Source: Pampus argenteus (taxonomy: Eukaryota > Chordata > Actinopteri > Scombriformes > Stromateidae). Taken from it: a stretch of 64,000 nt of DNA. The position numbers were made by a program, and so were the translations under genes. Below, in pieces: positions 1 through 12,052 of this stretch. How positions within the stretch are numbered: the stretch's first letter is position 1; every line of letters begins with the position of its first letter. Under the pieces are notes generated by a model, which searched no databases, was not told the DNA's origin, and worked only from the letters and a program-made list of their open reading frames with translations. The stretch covers positions 8,982,501 to 9,046,500 of the forward strand of contig CM072873.1 of assembly GCA_036937835.1 (NCBI GenBank). Direction: 5' to 3'.

Positions 1-266
1 TGCTGCAGGTCTGCTTTTAGAAAGACTTGACCAACAAAGTCAGTGTGTTTATCAGAAAAAGGGCAGTAAACTAAACAGACAATCCTTGTACTAAACTGGC
101 ACATTTACAATACCGTATGTTGCTTTATTTCTTTCTGTGACGTGGCTTAAGAAGTTTAGAAGCTTTAATTTACAGAAACGCTGATTTCTTAGAATAGAGA
201 CAAGATAGGTCGCAAGATACTTAAGAATTAGATTAAACTATGAAACTTTTCTGGTATCATTTGCAG

Positions 267-369
267 CTTAACCAATCAGAGGTTTGCATCAGACTTCCGG
301 TCATCCGAAATTACAAAGTGGCGCTTTTACAGGATGCCGTGGTGCATGTTTATGACTACTATGAACCTA
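267..369 (+). CDS. cd109: CD109-like (alpha-2-macroglobulin family) penultimate coding exon
   Basis: The exon is bounded by a good 3' splice site (pyrimidine-rich stretch ending TTTGCAG at 260-266) and a strong donor (A|GTAAGT after 369). It is 103 bp, starts in phase 0 and ends one base into a codon. The 34 residues end in the family hallmark VYDYYEP, which closes the macroglobulin receptor-binding domain of A2M, CD109 and complement C3/C4/C5 relatives. A conserved-looking SEVCIRLP stretch lies in the first half. CD109 is a GPI-anchored surface protein with a thioester region, known in mammals as a TGF-beta co-receptor. The assignment to CD109 rather than another A2M relative rests on the next exon, which encodes a GPI-type tail. 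Bases 1-8 (TGCTGCAG followed by GT) may be the last bases of the preceding exon: the phase fits and would add Leu-Gln, but eight bases cannot prove it. The rest of the gene lies left of the window. Confidence 0.85.
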
Positions 370-474
370 GTAAGTACAATGAACAGTCTTAATGTTACTG
401 TAATTTTCAAAAGTATGTACATGCATACAAAATGTAGATTAGATAGTCATCTGATTGGTCCCCCTGTCTCACAG

Positions 475-680
475 CGAGAAGAGCACGAAGGACATACAAC
501 TCAGATGTCCTGCACAACATGAACTCCTGTTTCTTCTGTGGCGACGACTGTGATCGCTGTAGGCCGGGAATCACCCTCACGGTGTCCTCCTCCCTCTCAT
601 CTCTCTCTATAAGTAGCTCTACCTACAGCTCAAGTTGCTTGTTTCTTGGAGTCAGTCTTTTTTTCACTGTCATCTACTAA
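475..680 (+). CDS. cd109: CD109-like last coding exon with GPI-anchor signal
   Basis: The acceptor is CCCCCTGTCTCACAG, ending at 474. The exon starts with two bases that complete the codon left open at 369, so intron phase 1 matches on both sides. Translation gives a basic stretch RRARR (477-491), then a cysteine cluster CFFCGDDCDRC, then a Ser-rich spacer, then the hydrophobic end CLFLGVSLFFTVIY and TAA at 678-680. A small-residue Ser/Thr linker followed by a short hydrophobic terminus with no cytoplasmic tail is the layout of a GPI-attachment signal, as in CD109; secreted A2M proteins lack it. The intron is only 105 bp (370-474), as is common in compact fish genes. RARR matches the minimal furin motif. 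Human CD109 is known to be cut by furin, but further upstream, so cleavage here is inference. Confidence 0.85.
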
Positions 681-1215
681 GATGGCTATTATTTTAACTA
701 ATTAGAAGTAATATACACTGAGATGCATAGATTTTATACTGTATGTGGACATGTTCATGTGTTTTTTTTTTATTTCTTACAAAACTGATTACTTCTTGAC
801 AGATGATTGTAACATTCAGAGGATCGGTGACATGCTGTTCTTTTGTTTAGTGCATGTGTACCGTGTACTGTTTACTATTTTTTTTCATTTGTGTTGTATT
901 TTGACAGAATGTGAATCAGAAATGACCAGAAACATATGCATCTGTTAGATTTCAGTCCATATTTTTGGTTTCATGCATTAGAAAACAAATTAAAGAACCC
1001 CCCCCCCACTTAGTTAGCCTGTTATTCGCTGTATGATTTCATGCGCTGAACCAAGGAAAAATGTTTCATACAGAAGTCCTGTATAGTTAGCAGCAAAACA
1101 AATGAAAATAATTTATTACTCGGTTCCACATGTGTCCTGTTGTCACCATTTGGCAGAAAATGCAGACACGTTAAGCTGCCTGAAGCAATAAAAAGGCTCA
1201 AATAAAATTTATTCT
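681..1215 (+). other. Probable 3' UTR of the CD109-like gene
   Basis: AT-rich sequence follows the TAA. Overlapping or adjacent AATAAA signals occur at 1187-1192 and 1201-1206. An alternative distal AATAAA is at 1915-1920, and a weaker ATTAAA lies near 991. The first AATAAA pair is the simplest end point, about 520 bases after the stop. Transcript evidence would be needed to choose. There is no sign of another gene before 3.7 kb. Confidence 0.5.
1187..1206 (+). promoter_or_regulatory. Polyadenylation signal pair
   Basis: Two canonical AATAAA hexamers at 1187-1192 and 1201-1206 lie downstream of the CD109-like stop codon on the same strand. T-rich sequence follows. They are the likely end of that transcript, with 1915-1920 as a possible distal alternative. 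Confidence 0.5.
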
Positions 1216-4200
1216 CCCGGCACTACTGTACTTCTCAGCAAATGGCAGACTTTTGGATATAATGTGTTTTTACTCATGTTGATATATAACAGTCCCGCCT
1301 GAATGCGCTCGACTTCATTGAGTTAGTGTGTTACACACGTAGGTAAATGCCCCCTAATGGTTGATTAGAGAGATAAAGTGCACCTTATCCCTCTGCCACA
1401 TCATGTAACTGTGAGCCAGAAGAATGAAAACTTGCAGAGGGAACACACACACACACGTGTAACTCATCACCAAAAAGAGTAATCGCATTTGACAACGCTG
1501 ACGTATCATAAAATATAAATGTTATTTCTAAGACTTCCGCTTACTTTGCTCAGCCCACCACGGCCTATTTCATTTTGCACAAAGTAAACATGTCACAGAA
1601 TGCTCACATGAACATACATTTATGTTCTTCTAATCAATAATCATTTTACTTCAAACAGTATCAATATTGAAATATAGAGTCTCATGATACCCCCGCTTAA
1701 TTCTGTAGAATGTAGATCAAAGCTGTGCGTCAGCAAGTTACTGAATCCCACGGTTGGCATAAGGAACCTGACCTTTGACCTCTTTGATAGCACTCTACTC
1801 TGATGCCCATCTAAGGCCTGTTGTGATGTTTTGTGTTTTAATGGAAGTGCGTGTCTGGTTTATGTGTTGGATGTTTTATAAGGCTAACTGGGCAATGTGA
1901 TTTCCCTGTAGAGCAATAAAGCTTTTTATTCCTACAATAAGCAAAAGCAGACATGGAATGACTCTAAGAATATCAGTTGTCACACAAAAAAAAAACATTA
2001 AAAAAAAAACATGCCTTATATGCACTTAAAAACATTTGAACCTTTAACTTTTGGCAATGGCTGAAAATCCCACAGAATTATAGCAAAGACAGTTTGTACT
2101 TTGGTACTCTGAATATGTTGGTGTATCTCAAAGTTTCAATATTTGTAACCACATTGTCATGCACTCTGTCTAGTCCCCACGGCGATCACATGTTGTAGTT
2201 TTAAGACATCACCTTATATAAGCAGGAGACGCATACACACACATACATTCTCTATCTCACACATACAGACCCCCAGATTCATCATATAAACACATATAGC
2301 TGCTACACAGATATAAAGCTTGTAAACTGATTCCACTGAAAACAGGACGTATTTGCTGTATACAGCCACTAAGTGTAACAAAAGGTTGCAGTACCGAATG
2401 TACAAGCACTAGATGGCAGGCTTGGTATCATAATAAGTCTCAAAGTATGATCTCGAGCCCATAAAAGCTGATTGTATCACAAACAAGAAATACATTTTAC
2501 ACGTGTGTCATTTAATAAGAGCTTTACTGTTACTAATGAACACAGTATGTGTTTAGAAGATATGTCATGTCAGGGATAATATTCAACTCCAAGTTTTTAA
2601 ACAAAATTAAGCAGAATTATAGAATATGTCGTTTGAATAAATTGCATCCTGTATGCTCTCGGAAAAACGTCATTGCCTGTTAAGATTCGTGTGAAGTATT
2701 TTTATTTTTATTTTATTTTATTTTTTTTAAACTGTCCTGTGGCTCAGAATATGTGGGATAATGACACCCACATTAAGGTCATGACAAATGACCCTTACTA
2801 ACCAGGGCCTTGTGGTAGGTCAGGCTACATAAACAGACACTCAATCAAGGGCATAGACTGGTGATGGTGTCATGCATTTACTATGTCAGTGCGGTTCTTA
2901 AGAAGGAGGGTAGATAACTGTCTAAATCAGTATCAGTGAAAGTATTAGGTTTTGAACGATGTCTGAGAGAAAGAGATTTATGGCCTTACGTAGAAACTAT
3001 CTTTCAACACTTTTATCATTTAGTTGTGAAAAGCACCACATGGTAAAAAAATTATTCTTTAGCATATATATTTATAGACATTTCTGGAGCTTGTGGTTGT
3101 GTCATATCATGCTCAGAACTGAAGTCTTAAAATCATATGTCAGGGTCATCGAGTCTGATGACATCCATTAATATTTGCTCCTATCAATGTGGCTGTGGGA
3201 GGAATAATATTTGCAGCAGGCCTGTCACCCAGGAGATACGGACAGGGGTAAACAAAGGAGAAGATTATTTATGAGTTTCATCTCCTGATGGGAGCCATTA
3301 GTGAAACATGCAATATTGTTATTGGACTCTCTGTGACAGACGACAAGATGAAGTGGGAGTGTGTTTTGCTTACATAAGCAATTCATATTGACAGCAGGTT
3401 CGGCAGATGAATCTTCAATAGGAAGTGTTGCGTAACTGAGAGAAGCCCGTCTCTTGTCGAACAGACTTCATCAAACACACTCTTCAAAAAGGAAAGTTCA
3501 AGTGACAAAGTTGTATATTTTCAGTGTAGCTTTAAATACTTAGCAAAGACAATGACATAATATAGGAGTATTGTAATGATAAATTGCATAATAAAGACCA
3601 TATAGTTTACATTCTGTATCCACAGTCACTCAGTACGGTAAAACAATGTGGTTTAGGAAGTGCTTCTGGCAACTTTGATACTTTATTTCAGTAAAACATT
3701 TATTCCGAAAACAGAGAAACAAAATTGCTCCCCGTGGCCCTGCTCCAGATGACATCAATAGGAAAGAATCATGTCTCAACAAATAACCCCAATGCTGTTG
3801 GTGTCGTGACAGGGCTCGCAGCAACTTCCAATTCCCTAGTGATGCTACCTAAACGACTCCCTATGCCTGCCATTGGGAGGAGGATGATGCGTTTGTTTGG
3901 CAAGGCACGCTCCATTCGCCGGGGCCAGTCATGGAAAATCCCTTTTTTGCTTCCATCCCACCCAGAGTGAGTGTGTATTTACACAACCCCCAGGTGACCC
4001 TGTGCAGGCCGGCCCAGACAGTCCTGCTGGAGGCGGGAGATGAATCCATCCCACACAGAGGGGACTCCAGAGGAACAAAGCGGGGCTGAAGGCCCACTCA
4101 TTCATCCTGCTTCAGAGAAACTATCGCTGGCTATGTCACTATGATATGATCTTCTCAAGTAGAGATGATTTCATGCTTCATCACCACAGACTATGTTTTG

Positions 4201-4619
4201 GTGACTAGTGTCTGTGTGCATATGCATGTACAAGTGGCTGCTATCTGTTTATCTGAGTCACTGTCTTGGTGTAACAGCAGCCATTTAAATACATATGACT
4301 GTGTCTACTAGTTTCTACAAGCCCAATGAGACATATTATCCAAAAGCAAGTGTAATGAAACATAGCATTAGTTCAAGCAGAGCACTGAATAGCGCTTGTA
4401 GTTGTGTAGTAGTAGTGTTTAGTATCAGCTGTTTCATATAGTTAGTATGGGGGGGTTGCTTACAGCTGCAAAACATTTTAAGTATTTGATGATGGTGGTG
4501 AAACAGCTCCAGGAACACTTCAGAAACAAACAAAAACAAACAAAATAGTTTGCCGTCTCTTTGTAAAGTTTATGTATACATTTTTGTGCTTCTGTTTTTA
4601 AAAGGCACAGAACATGCAA

Positions 4620-4654
<35 letters not shown>

Positions 4655-7600
4655 TTTCCTGTTAGTACAAAACAGTTTAGTGTGATTTATTGTGTTCTAA
4701 CAGCAAATAATAGTATAGTGTAAAGATTATTATATACTGTATAGTGTACAAATAGTATGATTGTTGCTCAGCAGAATGATTGGTTGGCCGATGCCCATAA
4801 GTTATATTGCAGCTATGACAGTGACAGTAATGCACTGAGCAAAGAAGCAGTCCAGCACCATCTTTAATTTTACATGGTTTATATAGACTTTAATGGGAGA
4901 GACCTTTCTCTATAGAAATCAAGCTAAACTGTATAGATTGCAAATAAGATTGCTCTCAATTGAGTATGGTCGTATTATCAGCATTCTTTCACGACACACA
5001 AATTAATGCGGATTAGTGGATCTTTGACAAAAATGTCCACATTCAGAGACATAGTCATGTAGGATTGTGAAATGTAGGATACAGTTCTGGATCAGGGCTG
5101 AAAACCAAACAGTTCTTTGTGGCTTTCTCTTCCTCACATACACATATATGTCACAGCTACTTCTATAGCATGCTATGTGTTTTTCCTGATGTATGTTTCC
5201 TTTCCAGCCACACCGAACAGAATACGGCCGTTTCCATTGTGTTGAAAGGGCATTGATGAGAAAAGGCTTTAACGATATCAACTCTTGTATGAGTGTGTTA
5301 GATTGATTTTGTCTGGCTCAAGATGGTTTTTATTTTGTTTTTTTTTTAATAAGTCTCCGTGTTCCCTTTACCCGAGCTCACACTGTTTGGAGTGACTCAG
5401 TGAGGCTTTGAGGTTAAATTTGTGTGTGTGTGCATGTGTTAAAGAATGAATGATTCACAGTAGGAGACAGACTAAACTTAACCCTGACTCTGAATGCTGC
5501 TATGACTTTTCTCACCTAGGTGCTTGCCTCGTTTTCCACTCATTTTTCACCAGGGTCGGTTTTTCTATCCCAGATTCAGCTGTCACACATTTCCTTTAAC
5601 CTCACCGGCCAATTAGAGTAATCAGAAACAGGTGGAAATAGGTTTACACTACTGCTCCCGTATGTGTATGTGTGAGTGTGTTTGTACTATATACACACAT
5701 AAGAGAGAATTGGACAGACAAAAAATAAGAAGGGGAAATCAGAGTAAGATTGTTTATGTGTGTGAAAGGCAGGGGGAGACTTATGAAAGCATCACATGTG
5801 TGTTTCCACAGACATATCTGACTGACGTGGGATTATTATGTGTCTAAACCACAGAAAGAGTGGGTGTTCCTGACGTCTGATTGGGACCCAAACATTGTCC
5901 GAGTTGTCTGGATTCACATGATCAAATGCTTTGATTACTCTGCACAGGATACACAGAGGCCTGTGCTTCCCTCAGTTAAACACATATGACGTCAGGGTTC
6001 ATCATGCAGTAGCAAGGATCACGGAGTTGATGGATGTAGGCTGGAAGATGTGCAAATAAACACTCCTGCTCTGTTATTCCACTGATGTATGGCTCGAGGA
6101 TAACGAACACTTAAAATGCTGCAAATACCTGAGTCACAGTTGAGACGGAGTGTACAGAATAAGAGCTACCGTGTCTCATCTAGCAGCACTTCAGTAATTT
6201 CGAATTTACCAAAGGATCCAAGCCTGCCCTTACATTGTGTTGTAAATCACTAATTTGAGGGAGGAGAAATATTGTGCGGGGGAATAAGATCGAATTAACA
6301 GCAGGGTGGTGCAATGGTGGGTTTTTAGCTTGAAGGATCAAAGGATCCTTCAGACCTCATGGTGGTGATTGGTCTGACATTTTGTTGAGCAAGACATTAG
6401 GGGTGTCACATTTCCACACTATATACTACTAAGTGTGCAGTACTTTGCCATGTTATACAACTTGCAATGTCAGTACTATGAAAGTGAAAGTACTAAAAGT
6501 TAAAACTACATGTAGTAAATTTCCTTTTCAATACTGATTTTTTTTTTTAAAAACAGTGTCTATAATGACATCTGGGGGAGTTTTCTAAGTCTAAAACATA
6601 ATCCTACTAATAAAACTCAGGTTGTCATCATTGATCAGTCTTTGCCATTTCCAATTACCTCATAACAAGAAAGAAAGAGAAACACTACACTCAAGTAATA
6701 AAGAAAAGATTGAAGATTAAGTCAGACTATGGAAATAAGACAGAAGAAAGAAGCAAGCATCACTGAAGAGGTAAAATGGAATGGTCACAATTTTATTTTG
6801 AATTTGGGAAAAGAGTCAAAAGTTATTGTGATGCTGTGCATTTCATAGTAATAACGTATATGGTTATTGCTTCACACAAACAAGTAACTACAGCAGGAGT
6901 TGGCACCGGGGTGGAGAGGGGAGGAACATTAGAAGGAGAAAAAGCATGTGTACATTCATTTAGTCTATAATGGAGACATGAAAGCACCTCTTTTGTGTCA
7001 TAAACCGAGCCTTCACTTTTTTTCCCAGAAGATCGTACCTGGTGGCAGACTGAATTGCATAAGGAACCCAATCGAAACACTGATGGTGTCATTATTCTAT
7101 AGCCATCACACTGTGCAATCAACATTTCCCTTATAATGATAGGTTTAACTTTAAAGGACTTCTTTATCTGCCCACTGCTCTCTCTCTGGTCCCATCTGTC
7201 CTGTGATTTCAACAGAGCTGATCTTGTTGTCTAAATATTTCCTGTCACAGTTTAAGGAGTTTTGCAGGAGGGCAGATGGTATAAAACTCAGAAGCATAAT
7301 ATTTCCGTTTTGCTACTGGGCTGTGAGCCACTTTAAGCCCACTACTGAGTGACAGAGTTATAGGGAAGCACCCTGGTTAGACACACGCAAGATAACCTAA
7401 GTTAACTCTTCCAGGTGTAAACTGTTGCCACTCCATTACCATTAATGAGCAGGGATGTATTCGTGTGTGTACGTGTTATTAGGTCCACACTGAGATGTGG
7501 CATTCAGAGACGTGATACTCTGTCAGCAGGTCATAATCCAAACCATAAAAAGACACGCAGCCTTGAAATGTGCCCTTTACTAATTTATTTTACTTATTCA

Positions 7601-8528
7601 GACGTAACGTTCACGTAATCAGATTGCATAAACTGAATTTAACTGAAACAGTCACCTCAAACTGGAATTCAAGTTGTTCACACTCACAGCCACACGGGGC
7701 TCATAAAAACTTTACAGCCTGAACCTGGTCTCAGACCGGTGAGTGAGGTCACACGTCTCCTTTTGTCATGTAAAGGCTCAGCAGCAACGGTGAGAATTTA
7801 GGAAATTTATTAGGAATCCGTCTAGTTCTGTTTTTCCCAACTGTAAATGGAGCTTGTAATGATTTTCATGATCCTTTTAAACATTTCTGTTCCATTAAAA
7901 TGGATTTTAATTGATAAATATTTGATCAGTAAAAAATTTTGACTGTGCCAAAATGCCATTGCCATTGGATAAACATGTATAATGTATATTCTGTTTTCTA
8001 CTGGTAAGGCAATGTAAGAAGTTTATACAGTACTTACAGGACTGTTTCTTATTTACGAGTGGAAATTGTCTGGGATTTTTGGAAAAGCCTGCACGTGTTG
8101 CCCCAGATGTGCACACAGAGATACAGTATAATCGCACACCCATACAGTCATACAAAAATCCCACATCTCAACACCTTTACGTTATACTTTTTGAAGGTTT
8201 GCTGCTGCTTGGTGACAGTATTTCCAGACAGCATCTGCATGTACATGTACAGTATGAATGAGTGAGCAAGCACTCCACCCATGTGGAGGCCGCTGACACA
8301 TCAAACACCTCAGGGAAGCACACCCAATCTGCTCTTGATTTTTTTACACCTAACTGTAAATCCTGACTGTCAGTCTCGTGGTGTTTGGAGACTTGCAGCA
8401 GACAAAACTGGAATGTCTGTCAGGAGGACATATGACAGTTTGGAAAGAAACTAAGCGGGGGCTAATGGACTGCTGCGCTACGCTGCAGAGCTGCAAAACA
8501 AGAAGCTAGATATCTCAGTAGTGCTGCA
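1216..8528. other. Intergenic stretch, no gene recognised
   Basis: Only short frames are present, none with a known signature. The stretch holds T- and A-rich runs (2698-2730), a TA microsatellite at 4624-4652, short CA/GT runs, and a slightly GC-richer segment at about 3725-4095. That segment is open in more than one frame but has no recognisable family. The 129-codon minus-strand frame at 6823-7212 shows no domain, splice or codon pattern supporting a gene. Confidence 0.6.
4624..4652. repeat. (TA)n microsatellite
   Basis: Uninterrupted TA dinucleotide run of 29 bases. Confidence 0.95.

Positions 8529-8529
<1 letters not shown>

Positions 8530-8564
<35 letters not shown>
8530..8564. repeat. 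(CA)n microsatellite
   Basis: Uninterrupted CA run of about 35 bases. Confidence 0.95.
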
Positions 8565-8566
<2 letters not shown>

Positions 8567-8796
8567 CTTCAGTCACCTACCTGAAGTAAATGTGTGTGAT
8601 ACTGTATATGTTATATTATATTCCATGGTATGTAAATATAAATCCTGATGAGCTGTTGCAACTGTCTTACCTTTGTTTTTAAACATAGAGTTAGCTCCTA
8701 TACAAATTATGTACTTCACGCTTTACATTTGCATGTCAATTTTGGATGCATGCATATGTACAATATGAAACTCAGCATTAGTTGGACAGGAGATGG

Positions 8797-8885
8797 TTAG
8801 ATTGTGCCAGACCATATCTTGGCCGGCAGCGGTGACTTCCTGGAGTTATTTCATCATGGTGAGGTTGCCAGGTTCTCAGCTGGGA
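8797..8885. repeat. Fragment of abundant teleost inverted/MITE-like repeat
   Basis: It contains the block CTTGGCCGGCAGCGGTGACT then TCCTGGA, which recurs at 16170-16195 (CTTGGCTGAGCGCAGTGACT). From memory of fish genomes, this block belongs to the repeat family whose other end reads TTAGCTTAGCATAAAGACTG. The copy is short and decayed; its borders are approximate. Confidence 0.5.
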
Positions 8886-9320
8886 TTGTGGAGGTGGCGG
8901 TGGGTGGATTTTAATTCACCTTTTGGGAAGAGCCATGCGAGATTTCTTATAATCTTTTAGACAGCTTTGTCCTCTCATGAAAGTAAAAAATAAAAGGATG
9001 ATTTCTGCTACTAATCATTGATCTAGACATCACCTAATGCCATTATTGACTTATGACTTCATGCATGCTTTGTTTGCCTGGGTCATGCTGTGCTAAGACT
9101 GTCAATGTAAAGCCCCTTAATGTTGACAGGGAGATGCCACACTCGAATCAGGACCATCAATCTCTGTTTTCCCAAGATGGATAGTCCCAAGTTAACAATA
9201 ATACCATAACCTCTCCGTGCCCTCAGCCTTCGCATCTGAACTGACCTGTATGCTGAAGTCTTCACTGACACAACTGTCAGCCATGTTGTTTTTGTTCCCT
9301 GTTGACTGTTTTGATCTGCC

Positions 9321-9359
9321 TGTACCGTACCATACCATACCGTACCGTACCATACCATA
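9321..9359. repeat. (CCATA/CCGTA)n pentanucleotide repeat
   Basis: About seven 5-bp units alternate between CCATA and CCGTA. Confidence 0.9.
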
Positions 9360-9589
9360 AGCTGTCAGCCTGCTGCAGTGCCTGATGAGTTATTGTTTTT
9401 GCTCTGTGGAATTTTTCCTTTTCTTGCAGCACACTTCAACATCTGAGGTCCATATGAGGCTGGTCACTCATCTGCTGCCATGGATCTTCTCCAGCATCAG
9501 TTTTGTGTAGCTGTCTATGTAACTAGAAACACGTCCAGTCCAGCACACCCACGCACACACACACATTGATTTACAACACACCGTATATA

Positions 9590-9612
9590 AACACACACAC
9601 ACACACACACAC
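9590..9612. repeat. (CA)n microsatellite
   Basis: Pure CA run; a second, shorter CA run lies about 30 bases to its left (9553-9565). Confidence 0.9.
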
Positions 9613-10001
9613 GAGAACACACTGAAAAGATATTTCACTTGGAATAACTGTGATGGAAATCATTACAGTCCGGTGCTTGGGCACAAGGTATCCATGATGG
9701 TATTCTAGTATTGTGGCAATTTACAGTAAGTGATGATTTGTTACAGTATGGGATGCATTATATACTGGGCTGTAAATATAAATAATTTGTTAGAGTAAAA
9801 AAAAAAAAGTAGAGGTAGGTTGTATTATGTTTATGGTGACTGGTGTAAGCATTAAGTATTACTGTAGTTTGTCATGCATTTGCCTTCGTGCTGCATGTTG
9901 AGTTATAGTATATGTATAGTAGCTTAGCATATAGACTGAGATTAAACAAACAAGATACAAATAGTGAGCGTGTTGCTAGGTGTATGTATTTTTTTTTTCC
10001 T

Positions 10002-10161
10002 TTGGACAGAACCAGGCTAGTTATTCCCTTCTGTTTCCAGTCTTTGTGCTAAGCTAAGCTACCATACAAATATGAGGGTGAAGTGATATCAACCTTCTTA
10101 TCTCTCTTTCAGCAAGAAAGCAAATAAGCACACTTCTCAAAATTTCGAGCCATCCTTTTAA
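10002..10161 (+). repeat. Teleost inverted/MITE-like repeat copy
   Basis: It reads TTGGACAGAACCAGGCTAG, then TTTCCAGTCTTTGTGCTAAG, then AGCAAGAAAGCAAATAAGC, and ends near TTTTAAA. This is the reverse orientation of the family seen at 61873 and 62869, whose arms read TTAGCATAAAGACTGGAAAC. It is a well-preserved partial copy. Confidence 0.7.
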
Positions 10162-11487
10162 ATTGTTCCTGTCCAATCGATCTTTGTCAAAGGTTCCATC
10201 CTAAAAGGTGCTTCACTCCCTATTTCTTGAATCAATATGCTCAGTGGTGACAAGTAGTCAGTGTGGATATGTGGAACTACATGAATGTCAAGAAGTTGTT
10301 ACTGAAAAAGAACACACATGAGCAAACCTCCTCTGATATTTCACATTTAGAAAAAAAAAAAAAAAAAGTTTCCATTTTCTTTTCTGTGTTGTATCATCGT
10401 AAGGACTGTTCTCCTTGTTTCCTGTAAACTATGTACCATACATAAGGCAGAAACATCTATTGGATGGAGACAAATGGAGTCAAGGTACTCTGAACCCCCT
10501 AAACTGCTGAGACAGGGAACAAGGCTTGAAACATAATAGCTCTGACCTAAATAGATTTTACAGCCGCTCCTTCCGCGCTGGGGGAGCCAACATATGCAGA
10601 AAGCATCAAGCAGAGGTGAGCAACAGCAGACATTATATTCCTCTTTGCACAGTCTGGCATGAAATATAGTCAGGTTAAGCTCAATGCCATGCGGGCTGCA
10701 GCCTGCACTGTGAGTATGAGCTGCGAGAGGAAGTCATGCCAAGACTTACATAACCATGCCCAGACAGGCCATATTACATCTTGCTCAAAACTGGCAATCC
10801 AGGCATATTGTGCAGGCAATGCGTTAACTTTGTTGACAGACAATTATTTGCTGCTGCAGCGAGTAAGATAATTGGAAGGCAAGAAAGAATAGGGAAAAAA
10901 GAAAGGTACAAGGTAATGTACAGTTTAGGATGTATGGGAGAGAAACGTGATGCTAGAGAAGATAGGGAAGATTGATTTGAACAACTGCCTCCATTACTCT
11001 TCAGCATAGTAATGTCTAGACTTCCCCTTATGTATGATGGAAGCCTGGACCACTGAGTCCTGGGAGACCGGGAGGATGGACATCCATCTGTATCAGAAAC
11101 CACCATCTCCCTGTCTCAGGCCTCTTTCCAGGAGACGCTGTGGAGCCTACATGGTGAACACCAGAAGCTGCTGAGATTAAGTCATGGAAAATCTGGGCCC
11201 CAAAGCTTGTAATTGCTTAATTGGATAGCCTCACTCCCTCAACTATTTCTCTTTCCCTATCTCGATACACGCATTGATGAGAACATAAAACCAAAGGAAC
11301 TCTCTGTCTGAGAGGTGTGTGTGCAAAATGTGTCTGCATGTGCATACTAGTGATTGTTTGAGCTGAGCTTGGCTGCCTGTGATTTGTGGTTCTCTGATTT
11401 AGAACTTTTTTTTTTTTTCCATTTCAAACCACATGGCTCACGTGCTGGTGCACTGGTCATGGAGAATACAGCTGAGGAAGAGTGTAT

Positions 11488-11522
<35 letters not shown>

Positions 11523-12022
11523 GGTGGAGGCGGCGGGCAGTGATTTGCATCTAGTCTCTAGTGAGTCAGACTGACAGCTTCTCTGCTCATTGACGAGCTG
11601 TAAAAGTGAAACAAGTCCAGTGAGCCCACTCGGAGACAGTTTCTCCTCATTTGGATCTCTCTTGCTGCGGTTTTATCAGTGTCACTGGCAAATTATCCTA
11701 CTCCAGTACACTTTGATATGATTGTTTGTCATCTAAGCCAAAGTAGCGTGGCCAATATTACTTTTAAACATCCTGTATTTGTTTTTACAAACCCATTGAG
11801 AGAGGCTCGGCCCGATATGAGCCCTCTATATAATACTTTGCACTACAGAACATGGGTTATTCACAGCTCTCAGGGGCCACAATTTTGCCACATTTGCAGT
11901 AATCTTAACATCAGTGCTTGCTTTTCTGGTGGAACACCCAGGTATGTGACTGTCTGGCCAAATCGTTATGCCACTTGAGCTCTGAAGCGCTGTGAAAGTC
12001 AGCAGACCCTGCAGCCCCCAAA
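10162..12022. other. Intergenic stretch, no gene recognised
   Basis: It contains an A-run (near 10350), a GT microsatellite at 11490-11519, and ORFs of up to 110 codons with no recognisable features. Confidence 0.6.
11490..11519. repeat. (GT)n microsatellite
   Basis: Uninterrupted GT run of about 30 bases. Confidence 0.95.
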
Positions 12023-12052
12023 AGGGTGGCCCTCATTTGGGAGGGCCACCCT
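12023..12052. repeat. Perfect short hairpin
   Basis: AGGGTGGCCCTC (12023-12034), a 6-base spacer, then its exact reverse complement GAGGGCCACCCT (12041-12052). The 12-bp stem is GC-rich within AT-rich DNA. The stem is too short for a typical pre-miRNA. Function unknown. Confidence 0.9.

Larger units (their letters stand above)
8886..10001. other. Intergenic stretch with simple repeats
   Basis: No gene seen. It holds a pentanucleotide CCRTA tract (9321-9359) and CA runs near 9551-9565 and 9590-9612. Confidence 0.6.

Noticed and set aside
3725..4097. GC-richer block open on both strands as a coding exon
   Set aside because: Overlapping frames on both strands, no recognisable protein words, and no clean splice sites.
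6823..7212. 129-codon minus-strand ORF
   Set aside because: No domain, signal peptide or coding-like composition; a chance frame is sufficient.
12023..12052. Hairpin as a microRNA precursor
   Set aside because: The stem is only 12 bp with a 6-base loop, too short for Dicer/Drosha-type precursors.
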